From assembly GCA_019914995.1 (NCBI GenBank), contig CM034141.1, positions 6,736,001 through 6,800,000 on the forward strand: a stretch of 64,000 nt of DNA. Reading direction: 5' to 3'. Source of the stretch: Acanthochlamys bracteata. Lineage: Eukaryota > Streptophyta > Magnoliopsida > Pandanales > Velloziaceae. The notes under the pieces were generated by a model, which did not search any database, had not been told where the DNA came from, and saw nothing but the letters and a program-made list of their open reading frames with translations. Below are positions 35,644 through 48,335 of this stretch, piece after piece. The translations under genes were made by a program, and so were the position numbers. Every line of letters begins with the position of its first letter. The first letter of the stretch is position 1.

Positions 35644-37769
35644 TTTTCAAATTTAATCAATTTGATTCAATAGCGAAACCGAAATTTCTTAGACAAAGCG
35701 CGCGCGAAGTGTTTCTGTTCTATTCTACTTCTTCTGACGAGAAGAAGCTTCCATTAATAAAGCAGAAGGATAAGGGTATCGTAGTAATTCGTTATGAAAA
35801 GTGAACGTGGCAGTTGATTTTTTTGTGTGCTCAGGGTTCAATTGCAAATTTCATATGCGGTTTGGTTTTGCTAAAACTAATTTAATATACCTATTATGCA
35901 AAATAGTATCACTGTGGTAAAATTTTGAATGAACAGGTAAAAAGCTAAAAATTCAATAACAATAAAATTTTCATTCGATTCTTTTTCTCCTAAAAAGCTC
36001 AGAGTTCAAAATGTTTATTCGAGTTTGATTTTCAATCTTAATCATTCTTGTCGAATTAATCTGTGTTCTTGTTGGTGTTGATCAAGAAGCATTGGGGTAG
36101 AAAGTGGTGGAGGCAGTAGATCCGTTGAAGGATTCAGAGTTATTCACATTCAAATGGTAATATTTTGAAATATTAGGTGAAAAATGGATGAATTTTGAGT
36201 CTGATATAGTTGGAATGTTTCAATCTTTGATTTGTTAGTTATTGCGTGTTCTTTGTTTTCTCATTGCAGAAACAATTGCTACAGAGGTTTGCAGCAACTA
36301 ATAAAAATGTGAAATTTTTTTTAAATCACTGTCGATGTTTTACTCTAGGAAACCGAAATAGATTTCTCCTTTCTAAAATTGTTTGTATACACGCGCTTGC
36401 TTTGTCTTTGCTTGCAAATTCTTCTAGAGTTTAGACAGGTGGTTCTCTGCCTTCTAATAAAAACCAGAAAATTTTAAATTTTATGTGGATAAAATTTTCC
36501 TTTCTCGCAAACCGTATGCAGGTGTCTGCTCCCCAAACTCAAACACAAAGCATAATTTCTAGATTTTCAACAGATGTTTCTCATATTTTGTAGTTTCAAC
36601 ACATGTTACGATGAATTATTATGAAAAACAAAAATCATTATATGATGAGGTTCATCGTTTGCCGAATTATTCTAGTTGGCGGAAATTGCAAACAGTGCAG
36701 TTTTATTTTCAAGCATATTTTGTTCCCATTTAACTTAATAAACCATAAGGCAGCATGCTAATTAGCAGGTAACTTGAAGGATTTTAGAGACATGCTTCAG
36801 TATATTATCTTATGAGCAGCAAATAAAGAACACACTGAGGAGCGTAAGAATAGTAGTGCTTCTTTGCCATTGTTGGTTTGTTGTTTTCAATGTATCTATA
36901 ACTAAGATATCACGTAGAAACACTAGCAGAGAACTTTTATGCAGGAAATGCTCTTGCATTCTTGTTATTTATAAAGCAATTGGGCTTTGGAGAAGTCTCA
37001 CAGGTTTTATGTAGAGAAGAAAGGAGCATATATGCGTGCTTGACATTAGATGCGACAATTTGTAGAAATCTTAGGCCCCATAACTAATCTGTAATAAAAC
37101 TCATTGAGTAATCGATGTAGGTTGCACCCCTCCTCCTCTTTCTTTCCTCTGATTTTCCATGTCTTGGATTCTTCTCTTTTGAAGCATATGGTTATAAAAA
37201 TCTGAGTAACTGTGGGATTTAAATATATCAAGATGATTGAGCACGTAGCAGTATAAGGCCCTTCTCAATTTTGTTCACACAGAGCAATGAGCAACTAGGA
37301 TATTGATTGACTTTCATGGCGTTTATGACTTTTGTGGTAACATTGCTTGAAATAGTATGTGATGTTTGTCTAGCAAAAGGGCTATACCTAATATAATCTA
37401 GCAAGGTTTTGTCCATTACTCATGATATACCGACATCGTGAAATGCTGCTTATGATGACTATTTATGATTTTAGGATGTAAAGAATCATTTCATGAAGTT
37501 AACTTTCTTTTACCTTTGTTCCTAGAAATGTCATGATTAACCAAATCCAGCAGATTATGTTGGTTTTTTTCTTCTTGGAAAATAACAAATCTTAGATTTT
37601 TCAAGCACAATTTATTCTCATTTACTTTTACAGAAGGATACAACGGCGGGATTGTAGTAGATGAGTTATTATAGACCAACTTTCCATAAGGAACACAACA
37701 CTATGATATCTGCTTCTGCTCCACTTTATTTAGTAGTAGCTAGTGTGGAGAGATTTGTCGTTCTTAGGT
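35644..37769. other. Intergenic: YRDC promoter and inverted right arm
   Basis: No gene seen. Contains the right arm of the inverted repeat and the 3' flank of defensin D. Confidence 0.6.
36360..36810. repeat. Inverted repeat right arm
   Basis: Mirror copy of 32345-32790; see that entry. Confidence 0.8.
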
Positions 37770-38440
37770 TTAGCATCTGCACCAGCACTGCAGACCTCTG
37801 CAGAAACCACCTAGCAACCCGTCTGCTCTCCTGCATACTCTTTCACATCCGCTGTTGTCATTGATGCATGGTCCGCTGTAGACACCGCTCAGCCTTTCAC
37901 ACTGAGCCATAGCTTTCTGCACCACCATCTCTTCTGCTCATTCAAAAGAAGAGACGTAAAGGAAATATATGAGAAATAATGGATGATTCAAGCATGTTTT
38001 TGTGTACATTACTATATATATGAAAGTTTGCTTGTTAAACTAGATTGTATGCGGTCCTCTAACAGAATAGTCAATGTTATAGCTAACTGTAAGATGCATG
38101 GGAGGTAAGAGAATACTCCAAAAGGTGATTGGTTGCGTATAGTGTGCTACTAAAGTCAATTAAAAGACTGTTAGATGCAAAGATTGTCTTACCGGCAGCA
38201 AAGAAGACAATTAGAAGAACACCAAGCAGGAACAACTTCTTCGACATTGTAAGTTCCTGTTCTTGAAAGCAGATATAAGCAAATCACCTTTAGCAAAACA
38301 GATAGCTTTTGGTGAAGGAGAAGTGCTTGTTTCTGGTCTTTATATAGCACTGGAGCCTTGAACGAGTGTCATTATGTACAGAAAATATGAGACGAATGCT
38401 CGACACGAGACGTATCTATTTGGACGACTCCAGTAAAAAA
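37650..38440 (-). repeat. Inverted duplication, defensin D arm
   Basis: Reverse-orientation copy of 29440-30250 covering promoter, gene and 3' flank. Confidence 0.8.
37770..38247 (-). CDS. Plant defensin D (CxCxC-ended, near copy of B)
   Basis: Exons 38247-38193 and 37933-37770, 72 residues, phase-1 intron of 259 bases. Signal peptide MSKKLFLLGVLLIVFFAA, propiece EEMVVQKAMA, mature peptide with eight Cys and the end QCWCRC. It is intact: no stop and canonical splice borders. Compared with defensin B the mature peptide changes K to Q at the start, R to S before the third Cys and Q to L in the GL-GG loop, lowering net charge. A TATA box (TATATAAA on the minus strand) lies near 38337-38346. Confidence 0.88.
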
Positions 38441-38515
38441 CAAGGAAATTTTGGACCTAGGACTTTTCCTTACGTCATCCATATAGTAGTCAATTGAGGT
38501 GGCTTCATTTTTTAT
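38440..38515 (-). repeat. Defensin promoter module, copy 3
   Basis: Minus strand reads GCCACCTCAATTGACTACTA and AAAAGTCCTAGGTCC, matching the module 5' of defensin B; it lies about 200-270 bases upstream of defensin D. Confidence 0.65.
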
Positions 38516-39429
38516 TCTATTTCTGCCATTTTTCCGTACTTTGGACTTTTGTTGTCCTGCCAACCTTCTGAAACATATGAAATCTAAGTAACAGTACCAA
38601 TTAAGATGATCTGGCACCTGATAGTATGCATTACTTGATAGTATGCAATACTTTTTGTGCTCTCCGTTTCATGCAGGTTGTGGTGGTAAAGGGTGGTGCT
38701 TTGATGAATGATGCTATTCAGACGATCAGCAGCAACAGAGAGATGTAGTTGCAAAGCTCGCACGCCAAAAGGCCAACAACAGAAGACGAACAACTTCAAA
38801 AAAATCTTCACTTACCAAAATTTACCCTCAAACGAAGAATTCAGAACATTACACTTGTCGCTAACAACAGATCTCTCAGCATGTGACGATAACATGAAGA
38901 AAATTTCGACTTGTTTTAGTTATCTTCTTTGCTGTTTTTCTATTTTGTACATTTCAAGTCAAGTTTTTTTCCTTCTATTGCAGGAAGATTCGTTAAACAC
39001 TTGTCTGTATGGTACGATAATTATGTATATAAGCAGGAAAAAACTCTTGAATAAACAGGAATGAGAGCGAGAAGCTAGTTAGCTTAGCTAGCATGTTATT
39101 GTATAAACATAATTGTTTCAATCTCTTCTACGAAATTTCACTAGAAAAAAAATGCAAGAATCTGCGTTCCAAAAAATTTTTAAAAATTAAATGTTACTGC
39201 TGAAAATTTTAAGCATCTGCTTGAGCTCGGTACAGAATAAAACATTTGATCACATTCTACTTATCTACAAAATCGACAACTTAGATAGGACTCGCATTCC
39301 ATTTATTATTGTCTGAAGGATCAACTTTGCTAATAATAATAATAATAATAAGCTTTTGGCTTTGGTAATGGAGATAAAAAAGCTGATCAGTTGAATGACG
39401 GCAAAAACATAGAGTCCGATTTATGATTG

Positions 39430-39670
39430 CTTATAAAATAAAACTTTTCTAAAATAAAAAATATATTTTTTTTAAAGATGAGTTTTATTTTTTTACTTTT
39501 AAAAAATTAAAATATGCAATAAAAAAATTTTATTACGTAAATTTTTTTTACATTTTTTATATTTTTAAATAAAATTTTTAAATACTTATAAAATATGTAT
39601 TAAAAAATATATATTTTATGAAATAAAAAATTGAAAAAAGGTCTTGAAAAAAAGCTCAACCAAACGCCCC
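39430..39670. repeat. AT-rich MITE-like copy 5
   Basis: Carries the core ATTTTATTACGTAAATTTTT and ends CAACCAAACGCCCC, as in the copies at 4.4-6.4 kb. Confidence 0.5.
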
Positions 39671-39934
39671 ATAAGCTGATTCACTTGCATGCGCTCTTTA
39701 AGACTACGTTTGGGTTTGAGAAATGCTTATCACTTTCAATAAAATAAAATAATTATACATATAATTTTTATATTTCTAAATATTTATAAAATAAAGTATT
39801 TAAAAGTTTTTTGTGAAAAACAATTTCTTTTCATAAATAATTTTTATAAGCACTTATTTTCATAAGACCTTAGCAACTAATGAGTTTCAAAGATTTTTTT
39901 TTTTATTAAAGAAAACATTTCCTAGTTAGTCATT

Positions 39935-40707
39935 GTAACCGTCATGGTTGTTAAAATTCCGATTTAAATTTTAAAATCTTATAATTTTACGATTTTACAT
40001 CAACAAAATGATTCTATTTGATACAAGATTCCGATTTTACTTCAAATCTGTAAGATTCCGATTTTAATCCTAAAATCTTTAACATCCCGATTTTACTTGC
40101 GATCTTACGATTTCAACTTATAAAAAAATTTTATGAATCAGAAAAGCTTTCGAGGATTTTGAGTGAAGCTGAAATAGCTAAAAAAAATCAGTCGTTCGTT
40201 TGTAGCAAGTGCAATTGTGTTTTGTTTATTTCGTGAGAGATTTATTATGAGAGCAAAATATTTTCTGTTGGTGGTGTTTTGAATTATATTTTTTCTCTTT
40301 ATTTGAGGCGATAAAGACGGATTGCTTGATTATATAAGGAATTAGATTTTCTAAATATGGTATAACTATATCAGTGTATATTTACAAATAATAACATAAT
40401 ATGTAAAGATATTATGATAATGAACTAAATAAATATAAAAAACTGTTAATCATATAGTTTATCTGAAGTACAAATATGAACATTGTTAATTTATTACATT
40501 AAGATAAAATATAAGAAAAATTATGTATTTAATTTTCAGTAATTTTAATAAGTACTATCTAAAAATTTTAAAATATTAAAATAATTTATAAAAAATTATC
40601 GATAAATAAAATCTTATGATCTTACTTAAACTTTCGATTTTACGATTCTAAGCAAGCAAAACAATCCTACATAAAATCCCAATCCTGATAACCTTGGTAA
40701 CCGTCAT
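39935..40707. mobile_element. Mutator-like non-autonomous element with 11-bp target duplication
   Basis: GTAACCGTCAT occurs at 39935-39945 and 40697-40707, directly flanking a 751-bp AT-rich body. Both ends contain GGTT..A-type sequence (GGTTGTTA left; GGTTATCA read inward from the right) and repeats of CGATTTTA/TAAAATC words. A 9-11 bp duplication suggests a MULE; the inverted repeats are weak, so the class is tentative. Confidence 0.6.
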
Positions 40708-41379
40708 TAACATCAGCTAATCTTGTTGATCGACACATTGTATTCAAGATTAAGAACTCCATTAATGCTTTCAGTTTCTTTTTATTTCGTTTTTGCATAA
40801 ATAAAATTTTCTTTCCGTTTGCTTCTGTTTCTAGTGAACTAGGCACAGAAATAATTGTGTAATTTATTGTCAAATCAGAGCAGCGGTGAGCGAAAAAATA
40901 TCTAAATGGGCTTTATGTGACTGAGGTCCATACAAGGCCTAATTTTAACAGGCTAATTTATTTAACGGCCGATTAGTGGCAACTACACGTATATACTTTC
41001 TACCTGAAAGTATGTACTTCGGGTATTCAAATAGGTAAAAAGTGATGATATCCGGTGAAAAATTCACAAATATTTGGACAAATTTAAGTGGGCTTCGGCC
41101 TTTTTTTGTGCATAAATAGGCTTGGGCCTTAGAATTGCCTATTGAAGAAAAACGAAAAGCGCGAAACTGAAACATGTCCGAAACAGGCCGGCATCAAATA
41201 AAACGAGAGAGAAAGAAAACCCGTTCGTTTTTTCATATTACTGTTATCGGTAACGCGTTACTGATCTTTGGAACTAGAAATAACAATCAACCAACAGAGA
41301 TCTGTATTCTCTCCTTCGGTAGATTGATTGATAGATTGATCGCCCGATTCATTCGATCAATCGAAGCAGAACAACAACA

Positions 41380-44300
41380 ATGGAGGAAGAGTTCCGATCG
41401 CTACTTGCAGATATGGAATCTCTAAAGCAATCCGTACCTGAATCTCACTACAATTCCATCTCCAAGGTTTTCTGTCGGTTTACTCTCTTCTTCGCTGTTT
41501 GATAAATTTTAACTATCTTTACAGTTCTATTTTCGTATGCTTTTGTTCGGGTTATGTGTTCCAAAACGAAAGGTACTATCTCCACGAACATGATCAGTTG
41601 AATTTGTTGTCTTTTTTTATACTGTTCCTAGCATTGGTTCGATGCAAACTGAATCAAGAAAATTTTATTTATCTAGGTTATCATGCGGTTAACATAATGC
41701 AAAGGGAGGGGATCTATTCGATTTTTGCTTCATTTGAGTGTTAACATTTAGGTGTTCTTCAAGCTAAAAGAAACGTAACAGAACTCGTCTGAAGTTCGTG
41801 ATATACTCTTCTAGTTGTTGTGAACATTATAAAATATCCAAATCAAAATTCCGTTCAGTTTTAGTATTTGATTATATTTAGTCCATTGAACGGTTAGTGA
41901 GCATGCCTGATCATGAGCAATCTCACTCACTGACCATCAATTGAAATGATTTTAAAGAGACTTATGCACAGGTATTTGCTTTGTAGCTTCAAGAGAGAGT
42001 AGAGAGATTGAAGGGAATAACAAAATCTTCAACTGGACGGCGGGAAAAAGTGAAGGTAATAACTGCACTACTCTTTCAGACAGAAATATGTTCATTCTTG
42101 GACTCAAGTCTTCATTTTTTCTTAGGATATGAGTGCTGAGGTGGTGGATAGCAACCCATACAGCAGGCTCATGGCACTTCAACGAATGGGAATTGTGGAA
42201 AACTACGAGAAGATACGGGACTTCGCAGTCGCTATTATTGTGTGTATCCATGCCCTTCTTCTTTTATCTTTTGAAATATTATTCTATCTCTAGGGTTGTG
42301 GTTTCCATATAGGAGATTTTGCTAAGCATTGCATCATTTGTTTTCTATCTGAATTCAAACATTTGTACGAAAATAGCTTTATGGAAGTAATGCAAGTGAA
42401 AACTTTTTGAAATTGCTAATGAGTCTGAGTGGAATGATAGTTTCTATCAGTCTCATTATTTGTTTCTTTTCGACTCCTCTAAGATTTGTAGGTATACTAC
42501 TGGATGACAAGATTTCTAGACTACAAATCAATAATGCCGCTTTTTTCCAACAACCAAGTCCTAACCTTTTCCTACATGGTTCTTTGTATGCCACTATGTA
42601 TTTTAGGTTATATAATTACATGAGTATCACATTAGTGAATTTTTGATAGGAAGACTAAGATTTGAAGTTACTTTCTAATATTTATTTATGCTTCTTTGTT
42701 TCTTTATGATGCTGTTGTAACTAAGTTAGCTTGATTGGCAGGACTGCTGCTTCTGGTTTCTTTTGTTTCTTGATTTGATATGTGGGATTGTTGGAGAGTG
42801 AATATGCCTATTTTTTTAATTTTAGGGTTTAAACTATATCTTCATTTTGTTTTAGTCTGTCAATGTCTTTTTATTTACTTAGGGAATCGGTGGTGTTGGA
42901 AGTGTTGCTGCAGAGATGCTTACTCGGTGTGGGATTGGACGCTTATTGTTGTATGACTATGACACAGTGGAGCTGGCTAACATGAATAGATTATTTTTCC
43001 GTCCTGATCAGGCATGAGTTATTTTTTGTAGTTCCTTTACAGGATAAACCCTTTTTTATGTATTTCTTGTCTCCCAACTGAGCCTATGGTAGATGGAGAC
43101 CAGATCTGCACTTTCTGCATATATTCTTTTTCTATTATCAAAGAATATATTTCTTTTAAGTGCTTGCATCTGTGCTTATAGATTTACTGTGCTTCCTCAG
43201 GTTGGAATGACGAAAACAGATGCTGCTGTGCAGACTCTTCAAGACATAAATCCAGATGTTGTTTTGGAAGTGAGCAGTCTTCGTATTCGTTTGTTTTAGA
43301 TGCACATTAGAACTTTTTCGATCAGTCTTACCTTATCTGTAATTAAGCTTTGTGTCTTGTTAAATTTTTTGTTTGCTAAGGATGGTTTTTGGTAAAGAAT
43401 GTCTTACACTAGTAGCTTAGAAGTGGTTAATTTTGGTGTGCCAGAATACCTATTTTAAAACTATTGCTTGCACATAAAGTATTATTACGCTTTTCCACTG
43501 GTAGAGCATCTGTAAAAGACTTTGACTACAAAGGCAGAAGAGCAACAAGATTGATTCTCACTCCTAACGTTTGAATTCTATTATCAATCCACTATGAATT
43601 CTGACTGCAACCTATATGACTTTCACTAATTGCTAATGACAATTTACTTATATGTAGAGCTATTCGTTGAACATTACAACTATCAAGGGATTTGAAGTTT
43701 TCATGAAAAGCCTCAAGAGAAAATGCTTCAATAAGGATCGACAAAACAGTGGAGTTGATCTTGTTCTGAGTTGTGTTGACAATTATGAAGCCCGCATGGT
43801 CGTCAATCAGGTAAGTGTCTCTTTTACAAATTCAAGTTAGCAAGTCTCAATTCAAAGTGATATACAGTGTGATTATCTTTTTCAATAATATCTGTAAAGT
43901 ATATACTTATGCATTTGTACCTCTCATTGTTAGTGGTTTTCCATTTTTCACTTTCTTCCATTTTCTTTTCCTGATTGTCTGAGGCCAACATTTGAATTTC
44001 AGGCCTGCAACGAGCTCAGTCAAACATGGTTAGAATCTGGTAAGAGAAATATTATTTCATTGTTTTGTAGAACTCCTACTACTTTCACTGCATCCATACA
44101 ACAGAATGTCTTTATTGACAATGGTATTGCATGCCATGGACTGTTGCTTGTTACGAACTAATTTTGCTATATGATTAGCTTTCCTCTGCTTGAAGAACTT
44201 GATTTAAACGAAAATGTATATACTGCAGGTGTTTCTGAAGATGCTGTTTCAGGTCATATACAATTGTTAGTTCCTGGAGAAACAGCTTGTTTTGCATGTG

Positions 44301-45974
44301 CCCCACCCTTGGTATGATTGCACAACTTGTACATTAAGGCTCATTTGTGTCTGTAAAAATTCACCCCAATTGAAATAAAAACTTTTTAATTGAAATTGAG
44401 ATCCCTTTATGTTTGATACTTCGTGATTGTAAGTAACTAAGTTCAGTTATCTCTATGTAGGTTGTAGCATCTGGTGTGGATGAACGTACACTCAAACGTG
44501 AAGGTGTTTGTGCTGCATCATTGCCTACAACAATGGTAATGGAAGTTCCTTTTTATTTACATGGTCTTCCTTTTCGTTTGTGTTTAGTTCATTGAATTCA
44601 TTCAGCTTTTCCATTTCCTGCTAGCTTTTTGGTATGTGTTATAGGGTACTGTAGCAGGAAAGAATTTTAATCATCTCTCTGCTCAAGCAGGCATTGTTTT
44701 CATTTCTGAAATGGAATTAAAGCATAGTTGAAGTGGATATGGTTATCAATATTAGGAAATAAGATAGATATGAGAAAAGCGCTTGTTCATGGAATTACTA
44801 TTACCTTCTTTAATCAGTTGGTGTCAACATTTTGAAGAATTGAGCAATTGATATTTATGCTACTCAGGGTGTAGTTGCTGGCCTTCTTGTTCAGAATGCA
44901 CTTAAATACTTGCTGAAGTTTGGACAAGTTTCTCCATATCTAGTAAGTCACATTTTGTTAACTTTTGTAAGCCTTCAGCGTCATTTAAAAAGGTGACATG
45001 ATGCAGGGATACAACTCACTCAAAGATTTTTTTCCAACAATGGAGATGCGGCCCAATCCACAGTGTTCAAATTCAGCATGTGTAGAACGACAGGTTTGAG
45101 GGATCTTTCTTGTTGCTTGTCACTGGATACACATCTCCTATTAGTTCTTATTGACTCATGCCTCTCCATTTGCAGAAGGAGTATATGCAATTGAAACCAG
45201 CAAGAGATGCACTAGCAAAGGCGAAGGTGGGGGCTGAAATGCCTTCAGGCAGTGAAGCCCCTCTTCACGCAGATAATGATTGGAATATCAGGTACCTTTT
45301 TTGTTAACTGTTACAACATATCAATTAGGAAAGATTTTATCAACTTACTGACTTTCTTACTGACATGATGCGCTCCTTCAACGTAATCTATTGGTGGGTA
45401 TATGTCAGTTGGAGATACCAGCTACTGATTTTGGTTCATAGTCTAGCAGAATATTTTGGTTGATAATTGCTGTAGAATGAAGGCCATAATTATTATCCTT
45501 TCCTGATCTCTCATTAAGTCATCAGTGCTTATTTCTGTTCTTGCGATATTCAATTTCCGTGTGAGAAAGATTTCCTCTTTTCAGAAACTTATTGTTAGTT
45601 TTTCAGCATGTTAGAATTATATGTGATGGTGCTCTTTTATGGGCTATATTGCATCCATAGCAATATCATGCAATGTAAGATTAAGCTCGACATTTTCTGA
45701 CAGTGTCATAGATGATAGTGAAATGGAAGCATCAACTGCCTCAAAGCAATCAGGTTTGTCAATAGCACAAACACCTGCATGCTTTCTGCAGGGGATCTTT
45801 TTCTTTTTCTGACTATAAGCGATCTCCAATTACCCAGGCTCTCTTCCAGAAGGTCTTATGCATGAGCTTCCTACAGCTGACAAAGATGTGCTAGTGGTAG
45901 AAGGTTCAAGTAGCACTATCACCGATGATCTTGATGAACTCCAGCGGCAGCTTGATGCCCTTAACTCATCCTGA
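41380..45974 (+). CDS. UBA5: UBA5, UFM1-activating E1 enzyme
   Basis: Adenylates and activates the ubiquitin-like modifier UFM1, then passes it to UFC1. Fourteen exons: 41380-41466, 41987-42055, 42126-42239, 42883-43011, 43201-43269, 43658-43810, 44003-44039, 44229-44311, 44461-44535, 44868-44942, 45007-45093, 45176-45291, 45704-45753, 45838-45974; 426 residues, in frame. The nucleotide-binding loop GIGGVG is at 91-96, followed by [19 protein letters not shown]. Zinc ligands are CFAC (240, 243) and CSNSAC (317, 322). The catalytic Cys is in [13 protein letters not shown] (about 264). The C-terminus [13 protein letters not shown] matches the family's UFC1-binding tail. The intron after 43011 has a GC donor (CAG/GCATGA). 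Length is normal for the family. Confidence 0.96.
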
Positions 45975-46890
45975 GATCCATAAACATCTGACTTCCAATC
46001 TCATAGTTGTATAAATTGTCAAAAAAGAGTTTATTTTGGTTTTGGCTTTTAAGTTTTTAACTTAAATATTAATTGTATGAAGAAAATGGACGTTCTCCCA
46101 GTGAGGGGCCTGGTTTTGGTAGAATTCTTTATGAATCTAAAGAACTGGTGAAACACTGAGGAATTGACAAAATTCACAACCAGATCTTTAGTGTTAGATA
46201 GGCCTATGGAAAAATTCATGAGTTGAAACTGGTACATTATAGGCATATTTATTATCTGCTACCGATGATTTGTTTTGTATTAGGCCTTTGCACTTCTTTC
46301 AAGTATGAGATCCATCACGAAGATCTGATAATGTTCCACCGAGTGAGTTATCATATCATTTCGTAGAATCATAGTATTATAAATCCAGTGCCAGTAATGC
46401 TGTTACAAATAATAAAAGACTTCAACGATGCGAGTAACAGAGCTGCTCAGAAGAAATACAAGCCGGTACTCTGGACTTGGGTTGAACCTACTGTCATGAC
46501 ACTTTCGAACACGAAGCAGCGTCAAGAAATTTAATCTTTGACTGAAACAGGTATGTATTGTAATCAGCAAGGTACTATGCAGCTTCAGATATTTTCAGAT
46601 TACGTAAAAGACATGTGTTTTTCTAATTGGTCTTGTCTTCATTTAGATTTAAATCAGCTGATGAAACAAAGGCAACCGCAAGTTTTCTTCGGTTTCTCCA
46701 GCTCATTCAATTTAGATTCTCCAATGGGGACGTGTGAGGGGTTCGGCGAATCGAATTGCGTATCTCTATCCTCCTTGAGATAAGCTGATTTCCTAACCAT
46801 GCATTCCCAACAAGCCTACTGTCTCACTCTTTATCACCACATAATATTAACTAGCTGCGATCCTAGCGTCAAACCTGAAACTCACAAACC
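45975..46890. other. UBA5 3' flank and LHCA2 promoter
   Basis: No gene seen. A GATAAG I-box-like word at 46779-46784 lies about 110 bases before the LHCA2 start; such words are common in light-regulated promoters but this is weak evidence alone. Confidence 0.45.
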
Positions 46891-48335
46891 ATGGCTTCAG
46901 TCTGTGCTTCCTCCTCTGCTGTTGCAGCTGTCACAAGGCAAGTCCAATTCTTCCTTGTACAACTCTCAAAATAGCAAATCATTAGTTGTAGCAATCAAAG
47001 AATTATATATGTATGCATCTGTTAGTGCTTTAAATGAACATTTCTAACATTATGATCTCTTTATGTTCTATCAATAACATCTTTTACCAGAGCTTAAGGA
47101 ATTTGTATTTCTAAGGGCCGTAATTGTAGATCATCATACTAGTGTGGATCTTAGAGGGAAATTTTGTTATAGCACTGAAGCATAAGATTCTTACTTTTGA
47201 AGTGTCTAGTTCTTCAGTTCTCAGAAGAGCGGAAACAGTCTCGCTGCAACAAAGGCCTCATTCCTTGGAGGAAGAAGGCTCAGACAACCTAACCACTTAG
47301 CAACCACTGGCCCAAAATCACTCAGAGTGTCAGCTGCACTTACATCTGAATCGGAAAGACCCCTCTGGTTCCCTGGCAGCACCCCTCCTCCGTGGCTTGA
47401 TGGCAGGTACAGTCTTGTTGTTGCCTCACACGTATTTCTTTTGTCGCTTAACTACTCAGCTTGTGAACTTCATGGATGCAGCCTTCCAGGAGACTTTGGC
47501 TTTGATCCTCTTGGTCTTGGTAAGTTCATGATCCACTTATGTCTTATATACCAGTTGATTTTTTTCCTTCCGGACTTTAGCTTTCTCGAAGGTGATTTGA
47601 TTTCCAAAACAAATTATCAAAAAATGTTGACTGAAGTTTCACCTGGATTGCACCTTTCAGGATCTGATCCAGAAAGCTTGAGATGGAATGTGCAGGCTGA
47701 GCTGGTGCACTGCAGATGGGCAATGCTTGGTGCTGCTGGTATCTTCATACCTGAGCTTCTAACCAAGATTGGGATCCTCCACACTCCATCTTGGTATACC
47801 GCTGGTGAGCTTGAATACTTCACTGACACCACCACCCTCTTTGTTGTTGAGCTCGTATTGATTGGGTGGGCTGAGGGACGGCGCTGGGCTGATATTATCA
47901 AGCCTGGGTGCGTGAACACTGACCCCATCTTCCCTAACAACAAGCTCACTGGAACTGATGTTGGCTACCCCGGAGGACTCTGGTTCGACCCTCTTGGCTG
48001 GGGATCGGGTTCCCCTGAGAAGGTAAAGGAGTTAAGGACCAAGGAGATCAAGAATGGAAGGTTGGCTATGTTGGCAGTCATGGGTGCTTGGTTCCAACAC
48101 ATCTACACTGGTACTGGCCCCATTGACAACCTCTTCGCTCACCTTGCAGATCCCGGCCATGCCACCATCTTTGCTGTAAGTTATACATTTCAATAGAGAA
48201 GTGTGAACATGAGTTAGATGTATTATTAGCAATATGTAACAACTGACCTCATTCACTATCTTTGCATATGTCCATGACTTGCTTGAACTCAAATCCTGGC
48301 ATTCTCCTTTCTTTCAGGCTTTGACCCCCAAGTGA
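46891..48335 (+). CDS. LHCA2: LHCA2, photosystem I chlorophyll a/b-binding protein
   Basis: Antenna protein of the LHCI belt around photosystem I in the thylakoid membrane. Exons 46891-46937, 47218-47406, 47482-47519, 47661-48175, 48318-48335; 268 residues. A transit peptide of about 50 residues ([14 protein letters not shown] and on) precedes [15 protein letters not shown]. The three-helix LHC fold shows as [19 protein letters not shown] (helix B), [15 protein letters not shown] (helix C) and [17 protein letters not shown] (helix A). The chlorophyll ligand His in VHCRW fits Lhca1/2 rather than the Asn of Lhca3/4. The end [14 protein letters not shown] is Lhca2-like. Intron 1 has a GC donor (AAG/GCAAGT). 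The long uninterrupted ORF here reads through introns 2 and 3 and is not the true protein. Confidence 0.96.

Larger units (their letters stand above)
38248..41379. other. Intergenic with transposon remnants
   Basis: No gene seen. Includes the defensin D promoter (module copy at 38440-38515), an AT-rich MITE-like copy and an element with an 11-bp target duplication. Confidence 0.6.

Noticed and set aside
38708..39064. 118-codon plus-strand ORF upstream of defensin D
   Set aside because: No domain, no signal peptide at its start, composition like the surrounding DNA, no splice context.
47327..48196. 289-codon ORF over LHCA2
   Set aside because: It reads through introns 2 and 3 that happen to be open; the spliced model gives the correct Lhca2 sequence.
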